Source: a virus
Virus record (IMG/VR): IMGVR_UViG_3300017750_000142
Coordinates: 1 to 21,724 of that record
Reading direction: 5' to 3' (one strand)
Length of the DNA: 21,724 nucleotides
Part shown: in pieces, positions 12,762-18,793 of the stretch
Numbering within the stretch: position 1 is the first letter of the stretch
How the letters are laid out: each line of letters starts with the position of its first letter
Program-made: the position numbers and the translations under genes
The notes under the pieces: generated by a model
The model's input: only the letters and a program-made list of their open reading frames with translations
Database searches by the model: none
Told to the model about the DNA's origin: nothing

Positions 12762-13192
12762 CAGAACGGGATATCCTCAACGCCATCAAGATCAGGTGTA
12801 GAGGCAACAGTAGGAACCTTATTATCTGACTCACTATGCTGGTCGGGCAACGGAGTGCTAGCTTGCCTATGTTCTGGTGGTGAAAGGTTAATAGCTGTCA
12901 TAGGCATTCCATTGCGGCTGGTTTTCTTCCTGCCCCATACTTTGTATTCACCGAAGTCCGTTATCATCTCACCGCTCATATCAGGCGACTTCTCGCTCTT
13001 TTTCTCTGTCACCGGAAAGACCGCGCCTACCTTTTTGTAGACCTCAAATACGGTCTTGCCCTTTGGGGTGATGCGCTTGCAGATGACCATTTCATGATCC
13101 TCACCCTCAATATCAATCTTACCTTGGCGGAAAACCTCCATCTGTCCCGCAGGGAACATGAGGCCACTGTTGGTGTTGTCGTACTCAGTCAT
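12761..13192 (-). CDS. Probable single-stranded DNA binding protein with SSB-type tip
   Basis: This 143-residue protein has a strand-rich N-terminal part (GQMEVFRQGKIDIEGEDHEM, ITPKGKTVFEVYKKVGAVFP), a second strand group MSGEMITDFGEYKVWGRKKT near residues 72-91, and a disordered proline- and serine-rich linker. The last residues are DLDGVEDIPF. An acidic tail ending D-D-I-P-F is the hallmark of bacterial SSB, where it docks repair and replication proteins. The body does not look like canonical SSB, so this is an SSB-like protein by tail and context. It sits between the ERF annealing gene and the HNH gene. Confidence 0.65.
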   Translation of the reverse strand: MTEYDNTNSGLMFPAGQMEVFRQGKIDIEGEDHEMVICKRITPKGKTVFEVYKKVGAVFPVTEKKSEKSPDMSGEMITDFGEYKVWGRKKTSRNGMPMTAINLSPPEHRQASTPLPDQHSESDNKVPTVASTPDLDGVEDIPF

Positions 13193-13406
13193 TAGCTTTC
13201 ATCCTCAGTTTGTAGCTGGCAAAGTTTTTGCCATTAGCGGACTTTGTGTCGATGGTATCAATGTCCCATCCCTCTTGGCGCAGATCAAAAATTACAGTCG
13301 CCAATCTGAGGCACCCAAACATATTGAGTGCATCAATCGGTGTGATCATCTTACCGGCTTGCAGGAAGCGCAGTATGCCATCCCGTTGTGAACCCTTTTT
13401 TGGCAT
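13185..13406 (-). CDS. Small helix-turn-helix protein (HTH_39-like)
   Basis: This 73-residue protein reads SQRDGILRFLQAGKMITPID, then ALNMFGCLRLATVIFDLRQE and GWDIDTIDT, ending FASYKLRMKAND. The 'IL-L--G-IT--DAL--FG--RLA--I--LR--G--I-T ... YKL' pattern is the helix-turn-helix family HTH_39, common in phages near recombination or replication genes. A GTG directly precedes the ATG. I chose ATG 13406, which is 7 bases after AGGAG. The 3' end overlaps the SSB-like gene by 8 bases. Its DNA target is unknown. Confidence 0.8.
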   Translation of the reverse strand: MPKKGSQRDGILRFLQAGKMITPIDALNMFGCLRLATVIFDLRQEGWDIDTIDTKSANGKNFASYKLRMKAND

Positions 13407-13408
13407 CA

Positions 13409-14113
13409 CTATTCTCCTGCTAGTAGGCCATTAATTGAAGTGAGCATTGCTGCTTTTGCACGATCATTCATATCCTGTGTATCGCTCACATCCTTTCGTA
13501 TTCTTTCAATCTCTTGGCGGTTGGGTTCTTTGAGTTCCGGCATCTTTTTAATGCGGCTCTTGATCATAGCTCCCCAAGGTTTGATCTCACTGAACTCTTG
13601 TATCAGGCCCATGTCCGCTCCGAAGATGCGGTATGGTGGACCAGAGTAGTCATAGTCTACTGGCTTTGCCTTGCGTGGCTCACTGATTGTGTTTGTGTTC
13701 CTGCCGCTGGCTTGGTTGCCGTCATCCTCAAAGTCAGCTTCAAGGTTGAGCATGGCTTGAATATGATACCGCCTCATGTATGTGATCGAAGAACCCATAG
13801 CTTGCGGATTGGATGTAGCATCACCGATAGCGGTCACGCTCTCTAGCCATTGTGCGCTATCAATGTGGAACAGCTTGGTCACAATATGATTGTACCCATC
13901 CACAAATCTCGTTCCGTAGATCACCTCAATCTTGTTAGCGCGTAGTGCGTCCTTACAGGCGTTGAAGATATCATCCAATGTTGAGAACAGGTGAGGCTCA
14001 TTCCTCTTGTTCTTGAAGTACCAATTCTCTCCGCTTTTCTCCAACTCTTTGAAGCTGGCTTTGGCTTCATACAAAGCGTTGAGCAGTTGGTCAATTTGCT
14101 GGCTTTGATTCAT
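13409..14113 (-). CDS. erf: ERF-family single-strand annealing protein
   Basis: This 234-residue protein belongs to the ERF superfamily (P22 Erf type), which anneals complementary single strands in phage recombination. The core motif is NPQAMGSSITYMRRYHIQAM near residues 102-121 followed by LEADFEDDGN, equivalent to QA-GSA-TYARRY--A--G---DDDDDGN of the family. The N-terminal region (FSTLDDIFNACKDALRANKI) is also typical. The C-terminal 80 residues are linker and charged helices. The start directly abuts the exonuclease stop (TAAATG), so the nuclease and annealing protein are probably translated together as a two-component recombinase. Confidence 0.92.
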   Translation of the reverse strand: MNQSQQIDQLLNALYEAKASFKELEKSGENWYFKNKRNEPHLFSTLDDIFNACKDALRANKIEVIYGTRFVDGYNHIVTKLFHIDSAQWLESVTAIGDATSNPQAMGSSITYMRRYHIQAMLNLEADFEDDGNQASGRNTNTISEPRKAKPVDYDYSGPPYRIFGADMGLIQEFSEIKPWGAMIKSRIKKMPELKEPNRQEIERIRKDVSDTQDMNDRAKAAMLTSINGLLAGE

Positions 14114-14872
14114 TTAACCCTCCATTTTCCAGATGTCTTTGGCCGCTTGCCTTGTCGTTTCACCCCATTTCCAGTGGTCAAGGTCAGGGTATACAAGCTG
14201 ACAACACTCAAGGGTGTTATCAGAAAATGACAGCACCCGTTCCAATGATTGTGTGGCCAGTTCTACTTGCCGCACCCAATAAGGCACATTCTCAACCCTG
14301 TAGGCGCGAACTTCTTTTTTGCCGACGTAATCAATCCAAGGTTCACGGCCCATAGCCAATGCGTAGATTGATGCCTGTCTGCAATGTGCTTGCGTTAGTT
14401 TTGATACCATCCTTCCCGTGGTCTTGGTGTCTCGTACCGTATCAGCATACAGTAAATCATAATACCCTATATAAGGCACAGATGCACCATCCAGTTTGAC
14501 AATCACCCTGCCTTGTGTGGATTCTAACGGCTCCTGCAAACTGCGATAGAACTTGGCACCGGATGTGACATACCTCTCAATATCCGCTCGTTCTTGCTCA
14601 ATCTTCTCATCCCTGTGCGGGTCAATAGCTGATTGCTCTTGGTCGTTGTATACTTGCAGCGCGTGGATGATGGCGTCCCTGTCAGTTATGTTTGGGTTCT
14701 GTGCTACAGCCCCCAATGCTCTGTCAGCCGCTGTGCCACGCCATGCAGCAGGGCCAGCCCTACCATCATTGATGCCAGCTATCTTCAACAGACAGAGGGC
14801 GGGTTGTTCAATCCAAAGATTGATAGTCGAGGGGCTAAGATTCATGACCCCGTGTTTTTCAAATGTGTTCAT
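14114..14872 (-). CDS. PD-(D/E)XK exonuclease, RecB/Cas4-like
   Basis: This 252-residue protein begins with NLSPSTINLWIEQPALCLLK (residues 11-30), the opening helix of the RecB/Cas4-like nuclease group. The active site is visible as Asp139 (IGYYDLLY) and Asp148-Thr-Lys150 (VRDTKTTGR). A QxxxY motif follows at Gln166-Tyr170 (RQASIYAL), typical of RecB-family nucleases. It would resect double-strand ends to give the single strands that the ERF protein anneals, like lambda Exo with Beta. The ribosome binding site of ATG 14872 is weak, and ATG 14845 is an alternative that keeps all motifs. It is the first gene of the minus-strand recombination unit. Confidence 0.87.
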   Translation of the reverse strand: MNTFEKHGVMNLSPSTINLWIEQPALCLLKIAGINDGRAGPAAWRGTAADRALGAVAQNPNITDRDAIIHALQVYNDQEQSAIDPHRDEKIEQERADIERYVTSGAKFYRSLQEPLESTQGRVIVKLDGASVPYIGYYDLLYADTVRDTKTTGRMVSKLTQAHCRQASIYALAMGREPWIDYVGKKEVRAYRVENVPYWVRQVELATQSLERVLSFSDNTLECCQLVYPDLDHWKWGETTRQAAKDIWKMEG

Positions 14873-14979
14873 AATAACACCTATTGCTACTCTTTACATC
14901 GCATACACTACTCTATCCAGACAAGATTGCAAACCCGTAATGGGATAGACGCTCAAATAATATGATGGTAATTTTGGGC
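14873..14979. promoter_or_regulatory. Divergent control region between recombination operon and XRE gene
   Basis: This 107-base region separates a minus-strand and a plus-strand unit. It contains a perfect 7-bp inverted repeat TCTATCC (14912-14918) / GGATAGA (14943-14949) with a 24-base spacer, a TTGCAA at 14927-14932 and a TATGAT at 14961-14966 that could be a plus-strand -10 box giving a nearly leaderless XRE message. I see no consensus promoter for the minus strand. It does not carry the GTTTA-N6-TAAAC element found at the other minus-strand units. Confidence 0.5.
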
Positions 14980-15192
14980 ATGAGGTTGAAAGATTACTTG
15001 CATAAGAACCGGATTTCATATGAGGCTTTTGCTGAACGCATAGGGTATTCATATGGCGGAGTTCTAAAATGGATCAGGGGAGACAGGTTCCCGCGACCTT
15101 CTGTGATTGCGAGAATCAGTGAGGCGACTAATGGCGCGGTTACCGCGAATGACTTCGCGAAGCAAATACAAGAACATCAAAACAATCGTTGA
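14980..15192 (+). CDS. XRE/Cro-like HTH regulator
   Basis: This 70-residue protein reads MRLKDYLHKNRISYEAFAER followed by IGYSYGGVLKWIRGDRFPRP and SVIARISEATNGAVTANDFA. It is a full Cro/CI-type helix-turn-helix with the common 'KW-RG-R-PRPSVI--I---T-G-VT--DF' ending. The frame is open to ATG 14962, but family members begin with MRLKDYL-like residues, so I use ATG 14980. No clear ribosome binding site precedes either start, consistent with a short-leader message. It is divergent from the recombination unit, so it may control that unit. It overlaps the next gene by about 60 bases. Confidence 0.82.
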   Translation: MRLKDYLHKNRISYEAFAERIGYSYGGVLKWIRGDRFPRPSVIARISEATNGAVTANDFAKQIQEHQNNR

Positions 15193-15472
15193 CGGCATTA
15201 CGTTTGCGTCAAAGAAAGAGGCGTCGCGTTACGCGCAACTTATTACTCTACAAAAGGCTGGCAAGATAAAAGGTCTACAGCTACAGCCTCGTATCGCTCT
15301 CATGGTCAACGGCCACAAAATCGGATACTATGTTGGCGACTTTCAATATGAACTGAATGGTCAGGTCATTCTTGAGGACGTGAAAAGCACCGCCACCAAG
15401 ACGCCGGTATACAAGCTCAAGAAAAAGATACTCGCTACTTATGACCCGCCTGTTCATATCAGTGAGGTATAA
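15131..15472 (+). CDS. DUF1064 nuclease-like protein
   Basis: This 113-residue protein matches DUF1064: SKYKNIKTIVDGITFASKKE (residues 11-30), ASRYAQLITLQKAGKIKGLQ, LQPR, then YYVGDFQYELNGQVILEDVK (66-85) and YKLKKKILATYDP near 94-106. Glu30, Asp70 and Asp83-Val-Lys85 form a PD-(D/E)XK-like set, so it is probably a DNA endonuclease, perhaps a junction or repair nuclease. I chose ATG 15131 (GAGG 6 bases upstream) because earlier starts are rare codons inside the regulator gene. Two adjacent palindromes overlie its first codons. It ends just before the EF-hand gene. Confidence 0.82.
   Translation: MARLPRMTSRSKYKNIKTIVDGITFASKKEASRYAQLITLQKAGKIKGLQLQPRIALMVNGHKIGYYVGDFQYELNGQVILEDVKSTATKTPVYKLKKKILATYDPPVHISEV
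15135..15162 (+). repeat. Two adjacent palindromes at the start of the DUF1064 gene
   Basis: CGCGGT-T-ACCGCG (15135-15147) and CTTCGCGAAG (15153-15162) are each perfect inverted repeats, five bases apart, within the overlap of two reading frames. They could form RNA hairpins that affect initiation at 15131, or be protein binding sites. Confidence 0.5.
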
Positions 15473-15473
15473 A

Positions 15474-15791
15474 ATGCCAAAGAAACTACAGAAGGCGTCA
15501 GCCTATGATAAATATGACATGGATGGTGATGGTATCGTCACAGATGAAGAATTAGAACACGCAAAAGAAATCAGGCAAACTGAAAGAGATTTGAGGAAAA
15601 GTCTCGCTCAGTTACGCATGGCACGATATACGCTTATCGGCATGGGTCTTTTCACAGCGGCAATGTTCACGCCTTGGATGTCGATAGAACGTATCCAAGC
15701 ACTAAGTGAGATTAGCAATCTGTTTTACATTTCTGGCTGCGGTATTGTCGGAGCCTACATGGGTACGACGGCGTGGATGAGTAGGAAATAG
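15474..15791 (+). CDS. EF-hand protein with two membrane helices
   Basis: This 105-residue protein has a complete calcium-binding EF-hand loop at residues 15-26, DMDGDGIVTDEE, with Asp15, Asp17, Asp19, Gly20, Thr23 and Glu26 in the canonical positions. A charged helix (30-47) follows, then membrane helices near 51-68 (YTLIGMGLFTAAMF) and 83-101 (LFYISGCGIVGAYMGTTAW). The same layout, including 'KEI-ETE--LRK-LAQLRMARYTL', is, from memory, common in marine phages. Its role is unknown; calcium sensing at the membrane is a guess. ATG 15474 has GAGG 6 bases upstream. Confidence 0.82.
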   Translation: MPKKLQKASAYDKYDMDGDGIVTDEELEHAKEIRQTERDLRKSLAQLRMARYTLIGMGLFTAAMFTPWMSIERIQALSEISNLFYISGCGIVGAYMGTTAWMSRK

Positions 15792-15982
15792 GTGTTCCGT
15801 GCATTAGCCATTGCAAACTTTAAGCGGAGTCTGGCTTTGCCCATCTAATTAATGATGTTACCTCGGGGCCATCAGTTAGTAGAGATGCACGGCATTGTAT
15901 TAAGGACGAGGACAAACCTATTGCTCCACGCCCTATGAAGGAATATCCGCACCCCTATCCTTTCTTACCTCGCAATTCATAA
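15792..15982 (+). pseudogene. Possible broken or frameshifted small gene
   Basis: A GTG at 15792, five bases after AGGA and directly after the EF-hand stop, opens 18 codons (VFRALAIANFKRS...). The frame one base back is open from 15824 to TAA 15980-15982 and reads ESGFAHLINDVTSGPSVSRD, then HCIKDEDKPIAPRPMKEYPH, then PYPFLPRNS. The second part has no start codon before ATG 15926 but looks like natural protein. A -1 change near 15820-15826 would join the halves into about 62 residues. It could be a damaged gene, a sequencing error or chance. The last 28 bases overlap the convergent gene. Confidence 0.3.
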
Positions 15983-17265
15983 TCATGCTCAATCATGCCG
16001 TTGGCAGGGTCACCGACTAACTGTGGTTCAATCCAAACCCGCTTGGTTTCATTCCCCTTGGCATCACGGTAGACACGCTGATGTCCACGCCGCCAGTGCT
16101 GGCGTTTTGAAGTGCCGGTTCCGGTGAGGATGCCGCGCCGTGCTACGACGCAACGCTTCGGCAAATCAATGCTAACCGTCTTGAACTCATTCTCTGGTAC
16201 GCGACGTCCGTGCCGGATGTGCTTGACCTTTGGCTTGCTAGAGTCCTCGTAGATTACATAATCATAATTGAGGAAGGCAAACACCGTAATCAGGAAACGC
16301 AGATCACCAATCATCGCGGTCATGTTCATCTCCAATGAACGCGCCATCTGCTCAGGGTGCCACCCAAGCTTCCATTCCTCATCTGATGTCATCATGCCGA
16401 AGTTTGCTTGTGCTGGCAGGATGCGTGAAGCAAGGAAGTCCATCTCAAATCCAGCCTTGTAGCTTGTCTGAGCGGGGTAGTCCTCTGGGACTGTGATCTG
16501 ATAGTTGTCTTCCTCATCAAAATACTCAGGCATATATTTGAACACCCAAGGGAATCCCATTAAACGTATCCAGCTTTCAAACTGGTGGCGGAAAAACTCT
16601 TGCTCATCTCCGTCCTCTAGCCCGTTTGCAGCCATCTGATTTGACCACGCTAGTGTGATCGCCTCATCAGGGTCAAAGTAAAAACCATGACCAATGAAGG
16701 CTATCTTGTTTGGGGGCATCTTGCCTACAGGCATACAAAGATATTTGCCATTTAGCTTCTTGATGAGGTAGCCGACCTTGATCCCATTATTGGTGGTATC
16801 TGCAACCGGCTCACCGAGCCACTTGGGGTAGACTTTATTCATGTGATCAATCTTGATCCAATCATCCCATTCAACCCACATAAGATCAAAGCAGGGCTTG
16901 GCGTTCTGGCACATCTTCACAAGGTTGGCTGGTGTATCCAGCCCAGCCTCAACACAATGGCGGGTTAGGCTATCATCAATGAAGAACTTCTGTGCCGCAA
17001 CAAGATCAGTCTGTAGTGAGCGGCGGTTGAAGTCAGAAGCCTTGCCTTTCTTGTAAGACATGACGCCGCGTTCTGGATTTGCCAGTGCCGCGAGTGCCTC
17101 ATTGATGAGTGCTGGCTGCTCTGTAAAACGCTGCTGCTCATACCAGTCCGCCCACATATGAGCTTCATCTGATGTTGAATTTGCATATGCGTAGTAGTCT
17201 GACTTCTCCACTTTCGGAGTATAGCCGTCTACTACATCACGAGTGGTTTCTTCTTTCTTAGCCAT
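15955..17265 (-). CDS. Large unknown protein with AcrVA2-like C-terminal motif
   Basis: This 436-residue protein is the largest of the minus-strand early genes. The N-terminal 60 residues are acidic. Residues 60-130 hold ERGVMSYKKGKASDFNRRSL. The middle contains LMWVEWDDWIKIDHMNKVYP and a long helical section LARSLEMNMTAMIGDLRFLI-like up to about 335. The end reads SKRQHWRRGHQRVYRDAKGN (from 386) and RVWIEPQLVGDPANG. From memory, AcrVA2, the Cas12a inhibitor, ends with a RPHxRRGHWH--W-G ... W-P-FVN element after a similar helical part. The resemblance is limited to motif and order, so an AcrVA2-related fold is a hypothesis. ATG 17265 has GGAGAG 5 bases upstream. Confidence 0.6.
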   Translation of the reverse strand: MAKKEETTRDVVDGYTPKVEKSDYYAYANSTSDEAHMWADWYEQQRFTEQPALINEALAALANPERGVMSYKKGKASDFNRRSLQTDLVAAQKFFIDDSLTRHCVEAGLDTPANLVKMCQNAKPCFDLMWVEWDDWIKIDHMNKVYPKWLGEPVADTTNNGIKVGYLIKKLNGKYLCMPVGKMPPNKIAFIGHGFYFDPDEAITLAWSNQMAANGLEDGDEQEFFRHQFESWIRLMGFPWVFKYMPEYFDEEDNYQITVPEDYPAQTSYKAGFEMDFLASRILPAQANFGMMTSDEEWKLGWHPEQMARSLEMNMTAMIGDLRFLITVFAFLNYDYVIYEDSSKPKVKHIRHGRRVPENEFKTVSIDLPKRCVVARRGILTGTGTSKRQHWRRGHQRVYRDAKGNETKRVWIEPQLVGDPANGMIEHDYELRGKKG

Positions 17266-17274
17266 ACCGCTCTC

Positions 17275-17355
17275 CTACCAAACTAGAAGGATGGGCAGTG
17301 AGATGACCATCGCCATCCCAAAGCCACCCAGAATGATTTTGATTGCCAACAACAT
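17275..17355 (-). CDS. 26-residue hydrophobic membrane micropeptide
   Basis: An ATG at 17355 shares one base with the upstream stop (TGATG) and has a strong ribosome binding site, GGAGG, 7 bases away. It encodes MLLAIKIILGGFGMAMVISL followed by PILLVW and TAG at 17275-17277. Almost the whole peptide is one hydrophobic helix with a single lysine near the N-terminus and a glycine pair in the middle. The close fit between two genes supports that it is translated. Function is unknown. Phage peptides of this size can be membrane effectors. Confidence 0.62.
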   Translation of the reverse strand: MLLAIKIILGGFGMAMVISLPILLVW

Positions 17356-17660
17356 CACACTGCCTCCGGTGCGTAGAATTTTACCTTGGCCTTCATCTCT
17401 GCAACGGTCTTGCAGTCTGCAAGAACGCTCCGTGCGTGAGACTTAGATGTGCGATCAGAGATGATCTCATAGGCGTCGCAGTGATAAAGGTAAGCCTCAT
17501 ATTGCTCCACGTTGTAGATGTCGTAGTCAGCCCAATGCTGTAGATCATCAGTCATCATGCTAATCCAAAGACCCTCAGTCTCTTCCATCTGTTTACGGCT
17601 CTGCTCATTCTCAGCTTGGATATGAGCTTTTAGTGCCATCTGTTCTTCTGTGTAAGTCAT
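17355..17660 (-). CDS. Unknown helical protein
   Basis: I do not recognise this 101-residue protein. It starts MTYTEEQMALKAHIQAENEQ and is rich in acidic and aromatic residues (WADYDIYNVEQYEAYLYHCD). The C-terminal part is basic (SHARSVLADCKTVAEMKAKV). It is predicted by eye to be mostly helical. GAGAGGAA lies upstream of the ATG. Its stop overlaps the micropeptide start, and the gene lies second in the unit that ends with the 436-residue protein. Confidence 0.6.
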   Translation of the reverse strand: MTYTEEQMALKAHIQAENEQSRKQMEETEGLWISMMTDDLQHWADYDIYNVEQYEAYLYHCDAYEIISDRTSKSHARSVLADCKTVAEMKAKVKFYAPEAV

Positions 17661-17689
17661 TTTCTGCGTTCCTCTCCTACGCGGGGCCG

Positions 17690-17986
17690 TTAGGCCACCG
17701 CGCTGTGGTTGTCCCAGAATTGATCAATCTGGCGCACAATCTGCCGGAGGCGGTTGGCGCTTACTCTTTTCATACTACCGTTGCCTTCCGTATCGCCTTC
17801 GATGAATAGAGTGCCGTTGAATGAGCCATACGGATTGCTGCTGTAGCATCCCTGCACTTGGCTCCAGATTGTGAAGCCGCGATAGCTGTAGGCAGTTTGA
17901 TTACGATATGGACGCTCTAAATCCTTGCGGCGGACAGGCTTTTCATCACGGGTATCCAGTTGCTTGATGGGGTCATTCTTTTGCAT
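17690..17986 (-). CDS. Unknown protein, first gene of the unit
   Basis: This 98-residue protein begins with a charged segment (MQKNDPIKQLDTRDEKPVRR) followed by a strand-rich middle (TAYSYRGFTIWSQVQGCYSS, NGTLFIEGDTEG) and a C-terminal helix (VSANRLRQIVRQIDQFWDNH). No family recognised. The ATG has GGAAAG 4 bases upstream and is about 35 bases from the GTTTA-N6-TAAAC element. It is the first gene of a four-gene minus-strand unit. Confidence 0.6.
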   Translation of the reverse strand: MQKNDPIKQLDTRDEKPVRRKDLERPYRNQTAYSYRGFTIWSQVQGCYSSNPYGSFNGTLFIEGDTEGNGSMKRVSANRLRQIVRQIDQFWDNHSAVA

Positions 17987-18020
17987 TTTGCTTTCCTTGG
18001 TTGGTGTTGTCTCTGTCTAT

Positions 18021-18036
18021 GTTTAATAAAGTAAAC
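18021..18036 (-). promoter_or_regulatory. Shared operator-like element at an early minus-strand promoter
   Basis: GTTTAATAAAGTAAAC is the same imperfect palindrome as at 11735-11750 with one change. It lies 35 bases before the minus-strand gene at 17986. A -10-like TTTATT (minus strand, 18025-18030) lies inside it, as at the other two promoters. No good -35 box is seen at 17 bases, so this promoter may need an activator. A T7-AAAC-T8 tract lies upstream at 18070-18088. Confidence 0.6.
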
Positions 18037-18097
18037 TGACTAAATCAGGATTACAAGCTCCAAAGTGCATTTTTTTAAACTTTTTTTTCTTATCGCC

Positions 18098-18124
18098 TTG
18101 CCTGTCAGATTCCATAGCTATAGT
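18098..18124 (+). promoter_or_regulatory. Possible promoter of the replication operon
   Basis: TATAGT at 18119-18124 is a fair -10 box about 35 bases before the initiator ATG. TTGCCT at 18098-18103 is the best -35 but is only 15 bases away. The region lies between two divergent units, so a plus-strand promoter is expected here, but this one is not strong. Confidence 0.35.
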
Positions 18125-18158
18125 GTTCTTGTGCGACCAACCAGAAGGAGGCCAACCC

Positions 18159-18791
18159 ATGAGCTTTGAAGCTATGGCTTGGGCGGCGAAGCAGCCGTGC
18201 AAGAACTCGTTGCGTAAGCTGGTTTTATTGATGCTTGCCAACTACTGTGATGACAACCACAGCACCTACCCATCCTATAAGCACCTAGCCAAATTGTGTG
18301 AGTGCAATGAGCGTTCTGTAATGCGGGCGGTTACCGGCTTGGTTGAGGCGGGCTTGATTGAGATTAGGCCACGGTTCACAAGCGATGGTAAACAGACCAG
18401 CAATAGGTTTGTGCTGTTGGTTAGGGGTGACAGAAATGACAGGGTGGGGGTGACAGAAACGACACCCGATACAGTTAGAGTTATACAATCTAATAAACAA
18501 ACTAAGGGGGGTGACAGAAACGCATACCCTAAAGAGTTTGAAGAATGGTGGAACCTATACCCCAGAAAGGATGGGTCAAAACGCAAAGCCTTTGAGAATT
18601 GGAAACGCGCAACCGATAATGACATTGGTGTGCAAGAATTGTTCTTGGCTACGGCTAGGTTCAAACAGACCTGTCATGGTAAGGATAAAAAGTTCATCCC
18701 ACACGCGACCACTTGGTTGAACCAAGGACGTTGGGAGACTGTGCAAGAAGCGCAGGAACAGGCTACAACTAGAAACATGCTTGCGGGGTAG
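18159..18791 (+). CDS. Replication initiator / helicase loader, lambda O-like
   Basis: This 210-residue protein has two domains. Residues 1-75 form a winged helix of the HTH_36 type: MSFEAMAWAAKQ, LVLLMLANYCDDNHSTYPSY, LAKLCECNERSVMRAVTGLV. Residues 122-195 (PKEFEEWWNLYPRKDGSKRK, then KKFIPHATTWLNQGRW) match the C-terminal domain of phage replication proteins that recruit helicase, with FxxWWxxYPRK and FIPxxTTWLNxGRW. The linker between them (residues 89-122) is encoded by three iterons, as in lambda O. ATG 18159 has an excellent ribosome binding site (GAAGGAGG). A frame to 18123 is open but lacks one. The primase-helicase gene follows two bases after the stop. Confidence 0.85.
   Translation: MSFEAMAWAAKQPCKNSLRKLVLLMLANYCDDNHSTYPSYKHLAKLCECNERSVMRAVTGLVEAGLIEIRPRFTSDGKQTSNRFVLLVRGDRNDRVGVTETTPDTVRVIQSNKQTKGGDRNAYPKEFEEWWNLYPRKDGSKRKAFENWKRATDNDIGVQELFLATARFKQTCHGKDKKFIPHATTWLNQGRWETVQEAQEQATTRNMLAG
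18424..18524 (+). other. Putative replication origin: three iterons and AT-rich spacer
   Basis: GGGGTGACAGAAATGACA (18424-18441), GGGGTGACAGAAACGACA (18447-18464) and GGGGTGACAGAAACGCA (18508-18524) are near-identical direct repeats. Between the second and third lies an AT-rich stretch (18468-18505). The repeats are read in different frames (RGDRND, GVTETTP, GGDRNA), so the DNA and not the protein is conserved. Their position inside the linker of the initiator gene mirrors ori-lambda within gene O. Confidence 0.75.
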
Positions 18792-18793
18792 AT

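Noticed and set aside
18023-18241. 72-codon minus-strand open frame across the start of the initiator gene
   Set aside because: It is mostly antisense to the well-supported initiator N-terminus, has no ribosome binding site and would remove the divergent promoter region.
18424-18524. Repeats considered as a CRISPR array
   Set aside because: Spacing is irregular (about 5 and 43 bases between copies), there are only three copies and they lie inside a gene; iterons fit better.
18275-18664. 129-codon minus-strand frame opposite the initiator gene
   Set aside because: Fully antisense to the winged-helix and loader domains with no start signals.
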